Shown piece after piece: positions 1 to 7,249 of a DNA stretch of 23,777 nt. Position 1 is the stretch's first letter. Each line of letters opens with the position of its first letter. Origin of the DNA: Pseudanabaena sp. CAN_BIN31 (GTDB taxonomy: Bacteria; Cyanobacteriota; Cyanobacteriia; Pseudanabaenales; Pseudanabaenaceae); assembly GCA_026785865.1 (NCBI GenBank), contig JAJAZG010000229.1, forward strand, positions 1 to 23,777, given 5' to 3'. A program made the position numbers and the translations under genes. The notes beneath the pieces are model-generated. The model was not told where the DNA came from and made no database searches. It saw only the letters and a program-made list of their open reading frames with translations.

Positions 1-2
1 CC

Positions 3-101
3 GAAGCAATGGGACGTGATGTAGATGTAATTGAAATTAATAAATGTCATTTCGCCAATCAAATTCGTCAATTAGGAATTTTATGGAAAACAATAAGTTA
101 A
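3..101 (+). CDS. mntA: MntA-type nucleotidyltransferase antitoxin, C-terminal fragment cut by the window edge
   Basis: Only the last 32 codons are present, read in the frame starting at base 3 and ending with TAA at 99-101. The peptide contains GRDVDVIEIN, resembling the C-terminal strand of the small MNT-fold nucleotidyltransferases (typically A/G-R-D-V-D-L-I-E-L-N) that pair with HepT. In that family the antitoxin transfers AMP to a tyrosine of the HepT toxin and silences its RNase activity. The catalytic GSxxxGxxxxxSD motif would lie upstream, outside the window. The frame overlaps the start of hepT (ATG at 83) by 19 bases, as in bicistronic mntA-hepT operons. The call rests on this short tail plus the neighbour. 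Confidence 0.7.
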   Translation, partial: EAMGRDVDVIEINKCHFANQIRQLGILWKTIS

Positions 102-553
102 TACTCCTATCGGTTGATTTAAATGCTCAAATGATGGATATCAGATCTATCCATCAAAAATTAGTTGATAGATCGGCAAGACTACAATCTGATGATCAGG
201 CAATATTAGAAAGTATTGCTTATCAAATTCATAATCTTTATTGTGCAACTGAAGATTTGCTTAAAATAGTAGCTAGATATTTTGAAAATAATATTAGCGA
301 TTCTAGTCAATGGCACAGTGTCTTACTTCAGCGCATGGTAACGGAAATACCAAATATTCGTCCTGCTTTTTTAACTACGGCTACATACTCACTATTAAGT
401 AATTTAAAAGGTTTTCGGCATTTTTTTCGTCATGCCTATGGTGCAACAATAGAATATGAGCAGTTAAAGGGTAATCTAGATAAGTCCTTAAGATTAATCA
501 TCTATTTAGAGTCAGATCTAAATCAATTTGTTGCGAAGTTGTCTGAGGAGTAA
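83..553 (+). CDS. hepT: HepT-like HEPN-domain ribonuclease toxin
   Basis: This is a 156-residue, mostly helical protein of the HepT/DUF86-like HEPN family. HepT acts in the cytoplasm as the RNase toxin of the HepT-MntA toxin-antitoxin pair. The HEPN catalytic motif R-X4-H-X-Y is intact at R112, H117 and Y119 (RHFFRHAY), so the toxin is predicted active; the tyrosine is the residue that MntA adenylylates in characterised pairs. I chose ATG 83 over the longer frame at 44 because 44 lies well inside the antitoxin frame and the AGGA at 73-76 sits just before 83. It is coupled to the upstream nucleotidyltransferase by overlap. It lies just outside the polysaccharide genes and probably is not part of that pathway. 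Family call is strong; toxicity here is inferred. Confidence 0.82.
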   Translation: MENNKLILLSVDLNAQMMDIRSIHQKLVDRSARLQSDDQAILESIAYQIHNLYCATEDLLKIVARYFENNISDSSQWHSVLLQRMVTEIPNIRPAFLTTATYSLLSNLKGFRHFFRHAYGATIEYEQLKGNLDKSLRLIIYLESDLNQFVAKLSEE

Positions 554-556
554 AAC

Positions 557-786
557 TTGTCTGACGTTGTAATTCGGGTAAAAAATATGTGATTGGGCAT
601 CATAAGCAAGGTGGCAATGTAACCTTAAGCGATACGATCGCAAATACTACAAGATCGTTAAAGCAAAGATTTTTTAACTCTAACCAAAGGTTTGAAGATC
701 CTGCCCATGAGGATTTTTGGGCGTTGCAGGATATAATCGATATGAGAATACAAAACTTAGAGTTGCCTTTTTATAGAAGCTTGTGA
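557..786 (+). pseudogene. Broken 5' copy of a Wzt-type ABC transporter ATPase
   Basis: A TTG at 557 opens a reading frame giving SDVVIRVKN, matching SDTVIRVEN at the start of the intact wzt at 1665. Thirteen bases (equivalent to TTGAGTAAGCGCT in the intact copy) are missing after it, so the frame hits TGA at once. From about 590 the shifted frame again matches the intact protein: VIGH, SLKQR, FEDP and HEDFWAL. Homology stops near base 732, just before the Walker A region, and an unrelated 17-codon tail runs to TGA at 786. It therefore has an internal deletion and lacks the whole ATPase core. It looks like the stump of an older wzt left when the neighbouring DUF29-DUF29-wzt segment arrived. 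No function is expected. Confidence 0.85.
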
Positions 787-789
787 GTC

Positions 790-1227
790 ATGAGCAGAAC
801 TTTGTACGAACGAGACTATGGACTCTGGGCAGAACAGATGGCAGATCTGATCGCGGCGGGACGTTTTGGGGAATTAGATATTGAAAATTTAGTTGAAGAG
901 GTGCGCGATTTGTCAAAGCGGGAACGCGATCGCCTATTGAATAGCTTGCGTCTAATCGTGCAGCATTTACTCAAGTGGGACTATCAACCACAAAAAAGAT
1001 CGAGAAGTTGGCAAGTTACCATTCAACGAGAACGACTGAATATCAAGAAATATTTGCGAGATAGTCCAAGCCTAAAGCGCTATTTAACTGATGAATATTT
1101 AGGTCAAGTTTATGAAACTGGTCGTTTGGATGCGATCGGTGAGACGGGCTTAGATATGCCCATTGACTGCCCGTATGTAATTAGCGATACGCTAAATCGA
1201 GATATTAATTTGTTAGAGGGTGAGTGA
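790..1227 (+). CDS. DUF29 family protein, first tandem copy
   Basis: A 145-residue protein of the DUF29 family, which is common in cyanobacteria and has no established function. Family hallmarks are visible: Y-x-x-D-Y near the start (YERDYGLW), L-D-I-E-N-L-V-E-E-V, a central H-L-L-K-W-D-Y and a later R-S-W followed by a Q-R-E-R segment and S-P-S-L. No signal peptide or membrane segment is seen; it is charged and helical, so cytoplasmic. It begins three bases after the stop of the broken wzt frame and overlaps the next DUF29 region by a few bases. Its first part is identical in DNA to the second copy for 106 bp (800-905 versus 1236-1341), while the rest has diverged. Confidence 0.85.
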   Translation: MSRTLYERDYGLWAEQMADLIAAGRFGELDIENLVEEVRDLSKRERDRLLNSLRLIVQHLLKWDYQPQKRSRSWQVTIQRERLNIKKYLRDSPSLKRYLTDEYLGQVYETGRLDAIGETGLDMPIDCPYVISDTLNRDINLLEGE

Positions 1228-1228
1228 G

Positions 1229-1651
1229 ATGACAGCTTTGTACGAACGAGACTATGGACTCTGGGCAGAACAGATGGCAGATCTGATCGCGGCGGGACGT
1301 TTTGGGGAATTAGATATTGAAAATTTAGTTGAAGAGGTGCGTGATTTGTCGAAACGGGAACGCGATCGACTGTTGAGCAGCCTACGTTTAATCGTGCATT
1401 ACTTGCTAAAGTGGGACTATCAACCACAAAAAAGATCGCGGAGTTGGGCGGGAACTATTCAACGGGAGCGAGCGAATATTTCGCTGTATTTGGCAGATAG
1501 TCCTAGCTTGCAGCGCTATTTAGCCAATGAATGGTTGCATAAAATGTATGTGGTAGCCTGTGCGGATGCTTTTAGAGAGACAGGCTTACAATTTCCAGAG
1601 GTTTGTCCTTATGGAATTAGGGATGTCTTAGAGCGAAATATCCATTTTTAG
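1229..1651 (+). CDS. DUF29 family protein, second tandem copy
   Basis: A 140-residue paralogue of the preceding gene, with the same DUF29 hallmarks (YERDYGLW, LDIENLVEEV, LLKWDYQ, RSW, SPSL). I place the start at ATG 1229, one base after the TGA (1225-1227) of the upstream copy, because MTALYERDY then aligns with the starts of copy one and of the copy at 6609; a GTG at 1220 in the same frame is the alternative. GAGGG at 1216-1220 is a plausible ribosome site. It ends 13 bases before the intact wzt and probably shares its transcript. The function is unknown. Divergence from copy one is concentrated in the second half of the protein. Confidence 0.85.
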   Translation: MTALYERDYGLWAEQMADLIAAGRFGELDIENLVEEVRDLSKRERDRLLSSLRLIVHYLLKWDYQPQKRSRSWAGTIQRERANISLYLADSPSLQRYLANEWLHKMYVVACADAFRETGLQFPEVCPYGIRDVLERNIHF

Positions 1652-1664
1652 ATATAATTTTAAG

Positions 1665-2948
1665 ATGTCTGATACAGTAATTCGAGTTGAAAATTTGAGT
1701 AAGCGCTATGTGATTGGACATCAGAGACAGGAGCGCTATGTCGCACTGCGCGATGTAATTGCTAATGGCGCAAAGTCGTTAAAGCAAAGAATTTTTCACC
1801 CGATGCAAAAATTTGAAGATCCAGAGCATGAGGATTTTTGGGCTTTGAAGGATGTGTCGTTTGAAATTAAGCAGGGCGATCGCGTTGGCATCATCGGGCG
1901 TAATGGTGCGGGTAAGTCAACGCTTTTAAAAATCCTCAGTCGGATTACTGAGCCAACTTCAGGAAGGGTATCGATTAAGGGGCGGGTGGCGAGTTTATTG
2001 GAGGTGGGGACTGGGTTTCATCCTGAATTAACGGGACGGGAAAATATTTTTCTGAATGGCGCGATTTTGGGGATGGGTCGGGCGGAGATTAAGAAAAAGT
2101 TTGATGAGATTGTTGATTTTGCGGAGGTTGAGAAGTTTTTGGATACGCCTGTTAAGCATTATTCTAGTGGGATGTATGTAAGGCTTGCGTTTGCGGTGGC
2201 GGCGCATTTGGAGCCTGAGATTTTGATTGTGGATGAGGTTTTGGCGGTGGGGGATGCTCAGTTTCAAAAAAAGTGTTTGGGAAAGATGGAGGATGTGTCT
2301 CAAAATGAAGGGAGAACTGTTCTTTTTGTTAGTCATAATATGCCTACAGTTACATCGCTCTGTCATAGATGTATTTTATTAGACAATGGGAAGATCAGGA
2401 AAACAGGAAATACTTCCGAGGTAATCATGGAATATTACTCGACTGGCCAAGGTTCACCAGCTTTTATTGAATTCACAAAGCGAAAGGTTGGTGATGAATA
2501 TGTCCAACTTGTATCAGGTCAGGTTGAAAATATTATGGGTAAAATCACGCCAGAAATATTCATTAATGAAGACTTTAAAATTTCAATAAAATATAAAGTT
2601 CTACAACTTAGTAATTACAGACTTATTCCAAATTTTCACTTTTATACAGCCGATGGGGTATGTGCATTCATCAGCTCTGTTGAAGAATCAAACATACTGC
2701 CTGTTGGAGAATATATATCAGAATGTAATTTACCGAAAAATTTTCTTAATGAAGGAGCTTACTTTGTTGGATTAGCTATTAGTTCTTTTGAATCGGGCGT
2801 TAAGGTTCATTTTTTTGAGCCAAATGTTATTTCTTTCAATATTAAAGATTCTTTAGAAGGGACTGTTGCTAGACAACATGGCTATACAAGTACAATACCT
2901 GGTGTTGTCCGTCCTCAACTACACTGGAATTTGGTTAGAGTTATATGA
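1665..2948 (+). CDS. wzt: Wzt-type ABC transporter ATPase with C-terminal glycan-binding domain
   Basis: A 427-residue ATPase subunit of the ABC exporter that moves undecaprenyl-linked polysaccharide across the inner membrane. The ATPase domain spans about residues 1-255: Walker A GRNGAGKST near 78-86, signature SSGM near 167, Walker B ILIVDE near 186-191 and H-loop SHN near 222. Residues from about 260 form a beta-rich extension of Wzt_C type; in E. coli O8/O9a this domain binds the capped non-reducing end of the chain and sets export specificity. The DNA changes character inside the gene: bases 1980-2280 are G-rich, whereas 2340-2948 are AT-rich like the downstream sugar genes, suggesting a swapped C-terminal half. 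Its stop overlaps rfbF by 4 bases. The partner permease Wzm is not in the window. Confidence 0.92.
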   Translation: MSDTVIRVENLSKRYVIGHQRQERYVALRDVIANGAKSLKQRIFHPMQKFEDPEHEDFWALKDVSFEIKQGDRVGIIGRNGAGKSTLLKILSRITEPTSGRVSIKGRVASLLEVGTGFHPELTGRENIFLNGAILGMGRAEIKKKFDEIVDFAEVEKFLDTPVKHYSSGMYVRLAFAVAAHLEPEILIVDEVLAVGDAQFQKKCLGKMEDVSQNEGRTVLFVSHNMPTVTSLCHRCILLDNGKIRKTGNTSEVIMEYYSTGQGSPAFIEFTKRKVGDEYVQLVSGQVENIMGKITPEIFINEDFKISIKYKVLQLSNYRLIPNFHFYTADGVCAFISSVEESNILPVGEYISECNLPKNFLNEGAYFVGLAISSFESGVKVHFFEPNVISFNIKDSLEGTVARQHGYTSTIPGVVRPQLHWNLVRVI

Positions 2949-3712
2949 AAGCAGTAATTTTAGCGGGTGGTCTTGGCACGAGGCTCAGTGAAGAAACTTA
3001 CCTTAAACCTAAGCCGATGGTGGAAATAGGTGGAAAACCGATACTATGGCACATCATGAAAACCTATTCTAACTATGGAATTCATGATTTTATTATTTGT
3101 TGTGGTTACAAAGGATATGTCATTAAGGAATATTTTGCCAACTATTTTTTACATATGTCTGATGTTACTTTTGATATGCAGTCTAATCAAATGGAAGTAC
3201 ATCGAAAACATGCTGAACCTTGGCGTGTAACCTTGGTAGATACAGGTGAAGAAACCTTGACTGGAGGAAGGTTGCAACGAGTACAAAATTATATTGGCAA
3301 CGAGACTTTCTGTTTTACTTACGGAGATGGGGTAAGTGATGTAAATATTAGAGAGCTAATCGATTTTCATTACACCCAAAAGCGGATGGCTACCGTTACA
3401 TCGGTGCAGCCACCTGGACGCTATGGAAACATTAATATTGAGCAAGGCATGGTTTTGAATTTCCAAGAAAAGCCTCAAGGTGATGGTGGATGGATTAATG
3501 GAGGTTACTTTGTTTTAGAACCAGCAATTTTTGAGCTATTAGAAGGTGACCAGACCAGTTGGGAGTCACGAACTTTAACGGTTATTGCGGATAGACAGGA
3601 ATTATCTGCTTTTAGTCATTATGGTTTTTGGCAAGCAATGGATACTCTTAGAGATAAAAATTACTTAGAGAGTCTATGGGAATCTGGAAATGCTCCATGG
3701 AAGGTATGGTAA
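2945..3712 (+). CDS. rfbF: Glucose-1-phosphate cytidylyltransferase
   Basis: A 255-residue sugar nucleotidyltransferase that converts CTP and glucose-1-phosphate to CDP-glucose, the entry step to CDP-6-deoxy and 3,6-dideoxy sugars. The N-terminal signature LAGGLGTRL (about residues 6-14) followed by KPKPMVEIGGKPILWHIM is typical of RfbF rather than of RmlA (dTDP) or GalU (UDP) enzymes; FTYGDGVSDV carries the metal-binding aspartate, and the length matches the family. ATG 2945 shares the ATGA overlap with wzt, so translation is probably coupled. The adjacent rfbG, which uses its product, supports the CDP assignment. Cytosolic. Confidence 0.93.
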   Translation: MKAVILAGGLGTRLSEETYLKPKPMVEIGGKPILWHIMKTYSNYGIHDFIICCGYKGYVIKEYFANYFLHMSDVTFDMQSNQMEVHRKHAEPWRVTLVDTGEETLTGGRLQRVQNYIGNETFCFTYGDGVSDVNIRELIDFHYTQKRMATVTSVQPPGRYGNINIEQGMVLNFQEKPQGDGGWINGGYFVLEPAIFELLEGDQTSWESRTLTVIADRQELSAFSHYGFWQAMDTLRDKNYLESLWESGNAPWKVW

Positions 3713-4782
3713 TGATTCCAGAGTTTTGGCAAGATAAAAAAGTTTTAGTGACTGGTCATACTGGTTTTAAAGGAAGTTGGCTATCGATTTGGCTTCAAAT
3801 TTTAGGAGCCAAAGTTGTTGGCTATAGTTTGCCTGCGCCTACGCAGCCATGTTTATTTGATTTGGCACAGGTAGGCGATCGCATGACCTCGATAATTGGT
3901 GATGTGCGAGATCTAGATCATCTCGTCCAAATAATGAAAACATATAAGCCAGAAATCGTTATTCACATGGCGGCACAAGCATTAGTCAGAGAATCCTATA
4001 AACATCCTATAGAAACCTACGCAGTGAATGTTATGGGAACTGTTAATGTGTTGGATGCAGTGCGGCAAGTGGGAGAGGTTAAAGCATTTATTAACGTAAC
4101 TTCAGATAAATGTTACGAAAATCAAGAATGGGTCTGGGGATACCGTGAATCTGAAGCAATGGGCGGTTACGATCCTTATAGCAGCAGTAAGGGATGTTCT
4201 GAACTAGTTACATCTGCCTATCGCAATTCATTCTTTCATCCTGCAAACTACGAACAACACGGGACTGGGATTGCAACTGCTCGTGCGGGTAATGTGATTG
4301 GTGGTGGTGATTGGGCAAGCGATCGCTTAATTCCCGACATTATTAAAGCTTGGCAGACTGGGCAAAAATTTTTAATTCGCTATCCTCACGCCATTCGTCC
4401 TTGGCAACATGTACTTGAACCTCTGGCTGGCTATCTCACTTTAGCCGAACATTTGTACATAGATGGGAGAAATTATAGTGGTGCTTGGAATTTTGGTCCA
4501 AATGAATCTGATGCTCAAACGGTTGCTTGGATTGTGGAGCAGATGGCAAATCTATGGGATGGCAATGTAGGATGGGAGCAAGAAGCTTTGCCTCAACCCC
4601 ACGAGGCTAATTATTTAAAGTTAGATTGTTCTAAAGCGCGTAGTCAACTAAAGTGGCGACCAAAACTAGACGTATATACAGCTTTGCTGTGGGTTATAGA
4701 TTGGTCAAACGCTTTACAAGCTGAAAGTAATATGCGAGAGTTTACAATTGATCAAATCAACCAGTTTATGAATATTAAGTAG
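3712..4782 (+). CDS. rfbG: CDP-glucose 4,6-dehydratase
   Basis: A 356-residue extended short-chain dehydrogenase/reductase that turns CDP-glucose into CDP-4-dehydro-6-deoxyglucose using tightly bound NAD. The Rossmann motif TGHTGFKGS is at residues 14-22, TSDKCYEN carries the catalytic serine/threonine region, and the YxxxK pair is Y156 and K160 (YSSSK). The start is ATG 3712, overlapping the rfbF stop by one base (TAATG), with GGAAGG at 3699-3704 as ribosome site; the longer frame from 3676 would run into rfbF and breaks the normal family start. RfbH, which would lead to 3,6-dideoxy sugars, is absent from the window, so the product most likely goes to the C-methyltransferase next door. Confidence 0.93.
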   Translation: MIPEFWQDKKVLVTGHTGFKGSWLSIWLQILGAKVVGYSLPAPTQPCLFDLAQVGDRMTSIIGDVRDLDHLVQIMKTYKPEIVIHMAAQALVRESYKHPIETYAVNVMGTVNVLDAVRQVGEVKAFINVTSDKCYENQEWVWGYRESEAMGGYDPYSSSKGCSELVTSAYRNSFFHPANYEQHGTGIATARAGNVIGGGDWASDRLIPDIIKAWQTGQKFLIRYPHAIRPWQHVLEPLAGYLTLAEHLYIDGRNYSGAWNFGPNESDAQTVAWIVEQMANLWDGNVGWEQEALPQPHEANYLKLDCSKARSQLKWRPKLDVYTALLWVIDWSNALQAESNMREFTIDQINQFMNIK

Positions 4783-4820
4783 TCTACATATAGCAATCAC
4801 TAATATAAAGCTATGAAATT

Positions 4821-6056
4821 ATGACACATCAAAAATGCCGCTTTTGTAAAACTAGCTTAAAACATACTTTTGTTGATCTAGGTATGTCTCCTTTTTCTAA
4901 TTCTTATCTGAAATTGAAGCAATTAAATCAAGCAGAAAAGTTTTATCCTCTTTGTACTTATATTTGCGATCGCTGTCTATTGGTTCAACTAGAAGAATTT
5001 GAATCACCTGATCACATTTTTAGTGATTATGCTTATTTCTCCTCCTATTCAGATACTTGGTTAAATCATGCTAAGCAATATACAAGTTTGATGATTGATC
5101 GATTTGGATTTAATAAATCCAGTCAAGTTGTTGAAATTGCTAGTAACGATGGCTATTTATTACAATTTTTTCAAGAGAGAAATATACCTGTTTTAGGAAT
5201 TGAGCCAGCTAATAATGTTGCTCAAGTGGCTGAATCTAAGGGAATACCAACTCTAGTTAAATTTTTTGGTGTGCAAACTGCTCAAGAGTTGGTAAATCAA
5301 AATAAAAAAGCAGATTTGTTGTTAGGGAATAATGTTTTAGCTCATGTGCCAAATATTAATGATTTTGTTCAGGGAATGAAAATATTGCTAAATCCTGAAG
5401 GTGTAATTACTTTAGAGTTCCCTCATCTTTGGCAGTTAATTAAGCACAACCAGTTTGATACTATTTACCATGAACATTTTTCGTATTTTTCCTTTATAAC
5501 CGTTGAAAAAATATTTGCTCATCATGGATTAACCTTATTTGATGTTGAAGAACTGCCAACTCATGGAGGGTCTTTGCGGATATATGGTAAGCATGACTGC
5601 AATCAAGAGTTGGTAGTTAGCGATCGCGTATTAGTGTTAAAAGATAAAGAAAAGCAAGCAGGACTAGATCAGGTTGAAACCTATTTACAATTTAATACGC
5701 AGGTAATGTCAACCAAGCGCAAGTTATTAAATTTCTTGATCACAGCAAAGAACGAGGGAAAAACTATCGTCGGCTATGGAGCACCAGCAAAGGGTAATAC
5801 CTTATTGAATTATTGTGGTATACGCTCAGATTTTCTTGACTATACTTGCGATCGCAGCCCTCACAAACAAGGTTTATTCTTACCTGGTACACATATTCCT
5901 ATCTATGCTCCTGAAAAGATCAAAGAAACTAAACCTGATTATGTTTTAATTTTGCCTTGGAATCTCAAAAATGAAATTAAAGAACAACTTGCTTACATTC
6001 ATGAATGGGGTGGAAAGTTTATTGTCCCAATTCCAGAAGTTGAGGTACTGGAATGA
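4821..6056 (+). CDS. NDP-hexose C-methyltransferase (zinc-type, three-domain)
   Basis: A 411-residue SAM-dependent methyltransferase with the three-part layout of sugar C-3 methyltransferases such as TylCIII and NovU. The N-terminal zinc-binding part has cysteines 6, 9, 49 and 52 (CRFC and CDRC; C45 also nearby). The SAM-binding motif I is VVEIASNDGYLL at about residues 102-113. The C-terminal part has YGAPAKGNTLL, typical of the Methyltransf_14 domain. These enzymes methylate the carbon next to the 4-keto group of an NDP-4-keto-6-deoxysugar. Placed between rfbG and an RfbC-like epimerase (4-base overlap), it most likely acts on CDP-4-keto-6-deoxyglucose to give a branched sugar. The family is well supported; the exact carbon and sugar are inferred. 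Confidence 0.88.
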   Translation: MTHQKCRFCKTSLKHTFVDLGMSPFSNSYLKLKQLNQAEKFYPLCTYICDRCLLVQLEEFESPDHIFSDYAYFSSYSDTWLNHAKQYTSLMIDRFGFNKSSQVVEIASNDGYLLQFFQERNIPVLGIEPANNVAQVAESKGIPTLVKFFGVQTAQELVNQNKKADLLLGNNVLAHVPNINDFVQGMKILLNPEGVITLEFPHLWQLIKHNQFDTIYHEHFSYFSFITVEKIFAHHGLTLFDVEELPTHGGSLRIYGKHDCNQELVVSDRVLVLKDKEKQAGLDQVETYLQFNTQVMSTKRKLLNFLITAKNEGKTIVGYGAPAKGNTLLNYCGIRSDFLDYTCDRSPHKQGLFLPGTHIPIYAPEKIKETKPDYVLILPWNLKNEIKEQLAYIHEWGGKFIVPIPEVEVLE

Positions 6057-6586
6057 AATTTATAGAAACCAAACTAAAAGATGCTTATATTATCGAAATT
6101 GAGCCAATTAGTGATGATCGTGGATTTTTTGCCCGTTCGTGGTGTCAACAAGAATTTAGCGATCGCGGATTAAATCCAAATCTAGTACAGTGCAATATTT
6201 CTTTTAATCTAAAAAAAGGAACTTTACGGGGAATGCATTATCAAGCAAAACTCCACGAAGAGGCAAAATTGGTTAGATGTATTAGAGGGGCGATTTATGA
6301 CGTAATTATTGATATTCGTCCTGATTCATCTACTTTCAAGGATTGGTTATCTGTTGACTTAAATGCTGATAATCGGAAAATGTTGTATATTCCTGAAGGC
6401 TTTGCTCATGGCTTTCAAACCTTAGACGATAATTCTGAAGTGTTTTATCAAATGTCTAATTTTTATCATCCTGAGTCGGCTAGGGGTATCAGATGGAATG
6501 ATCCAGAGTTTCAGCTAGAATGGCAAATAGAAAGTAAAATTATCTCAGAAAGAGATTTGTCCTACAAGTTTTGGCAAGACAGATAA
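6053..6586 (+). CDS. rfbC: dTDP-4-dehydrorhamnose 3,5-epimerase family enzyme
   Basis: A 177-residue cupin-fold epimerase of the RmlC/RfbC family, full length. The catalytic histidine lies in RGMHYQ (H62); later landmarks are AIYDVIIDIR, the IPEGFAHGFQTL segment and VFYQMSNFYHPESARGI, which keeps the tyrosines near the catalytic site. The family epimerises C3 and/or C5 of 4-keto-6-deoxy sugar nucleotides. Because the preceding genes make a CDP sugar that has probably been C-methylated, this copy may act as a mono-epimerase on that compound rather than on dTDP-4-keto-rhamnose; no rmlA, rmlB or rmlD is present. It overlaps the C-methyltransferase by 4 bases, so the two are translationally coupled. 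Confidence 0.9.
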   Translation: MKFIETKLKDAYIIEIEPISDDRGFFARSWCQQEFSDRGLNPNLVQCNISFNLKKGTLRGMHYQAKLHEEAKLVRCIRGAIYDVIIDIRPDSSTFKDWLSVDLNADNRKMLYIPEGFAHGFQTLDDNSEVFYQMSNFYHPESARGIRWNDPEFQLEWQIESKIISERDLSYKFWQDR

Positions 6587-6591
6587 TGCTC

Positions 6592-6598
6592 AAGGAGG
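6592..6598 (+). promoter_or_regulatory. Strong Shine-Dalgarno AAGGAGG before the third DUF29 gene
   Basis: AAGGAGG lies ten bases before ATG 6609. Most genes in the locus have weak ribosome sites or start by overlap, so this near-consensus site stands out. It fixes the start of the DUF29 gene and suggests relatively high, independent translation. Confidence 0.75.
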
Positions 6599-6608
6599 AT
6601 ATCAAAAT

Positions 6609-7034
6609 ATGAAAGCCTTGTACGACCAAGATTTTGCTTTGTGGTCAGAGCAGATGGCTGATCTGATAGCTAACAAGCGCTTTGATGAGCTAGATATCGG
6701 AAATCTAGTGGAGGAGGTTAGAGATTTGTCGAAACGAGAGCGTGATAGGCTGCTAAGTAGTATGCGTTTGATTGTGCATCATTTGCTTAAGTGGGACAAT
6801 CAACCTCAACTGCGATCGCGTAGTTGGTTAGGTACGATTCAAAGGGAGAGATCAAATATTATTGATTATTTGGCAGATAGTCCTAGCCTCAAAAAATATA
6901 TGACAGATGAATATTTAGTTATGATATACAAAAAAGCCTGTTTAGATGCGATCGCTGAGACGGGTTTAGAGATGCCAGATGCCTGTCCCTATGCGCTCAA
7001 TGATGTCATTAATCGTAGCCTTACGATGCCTTAA
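6609..7034 (+). CDS. DUF29 family protein, third copy
   Basis: A 141-residue DUF29 protein of unknown function, close to the tandem pair at 790-1651: YDQDFALW, ELDIGNLVEEVRDLSKRERD, HHLLKWDNQPQ, RSW, QRER and SPSL are all present. It is soluble and helical with no signal peptide. It begins 22 bases after the rfbC stop behind a near-consensus ribosome site and is followed after 25 bases by the truncated aminotransferase at 7060, so it again sits beside a recombination scar. Its DNA is more diverged from copies one and two than they are from each other. Whether it serves the polysaccharide pathway or is a passenger cannot be told from the sequence. Confidence 0.87.
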   Translation: MKALYDQDFALWSEQMADLIANKRFDELDIGNLVEEVRDLSKRERDRLLSSMRLIVHHLLKWDNQPQLRSRSWLGTIQRERSNIIDYLADSPSLKKYMTDEYLVMIYKKACLDAIAETGLEMPDACPYALNDVINRSLTMP

Positions 7035-7059
7035 AACTCAATATTAAATATTAGCTCGT

Positions 7060-7239
7060 ATGGAAAAATCCCGTATTTATTACACCAAACCTTCGATAAC
7101 TGAGCTTGAAGTTGAGTATGCAACTGATGCGGCGCGTCACGGTTGGGGCGATCGCTGTTATGAGTACATTAGTCGTTTTGAAGAAGCTTTTAAAGCTCAT
7201 CTTGGCGTGAAATATGCGATCATTAGTCATATTAAATAG
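7060..7239 (+). pseudogene. Truncated DegT/DnrJ/EryC1-family sugar aminotransferase
   Basis: An open frame of 59 codons with the N-terminal sequence of PLP-dependent sugar aminotransferases of the DegT/DnrJ/EryC1/StrS family: it begins MEKSRIYYTKPSITELE, continues AARHGWGDRCYEY, and has RFEEAFKAHLGVKYAI, which in intact members leads into a serine-rich segment and then the PLP-binding core. Here homology ends at about base 7221, right at GCGATC, and four foreign codons run into TAG. About 85% of the enzyme, including the PLP lysine, is missing, so it must be inactive. The SDR gene starts 10 bases later. The intact parent would have put an amino group on a keto-sugar, so a former amino-sugar branch seems to have been lost here. 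Confidence 0.82.
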
Positions 7240-7249
7240 TAATAAAGTT

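Noticed and set aside
1110..1427. Minus-strand 105-codon frame across the two DUF29 genes
   Set aside because: It is a shadow of the real plus-strand genes, with no family features.
2028..2366. Minus-strand 112-codon frame inside wzt
   Set aside because: It is opposite the conserved ATPase motifs and its composition is that of a shadow frame.
3676..3711. Longer start for rfbG
   Set aside because: It would add 12 residues read from the end of rfbF; the ATG at 3712 has GGAAGG at the right distance and gives the normal family start.
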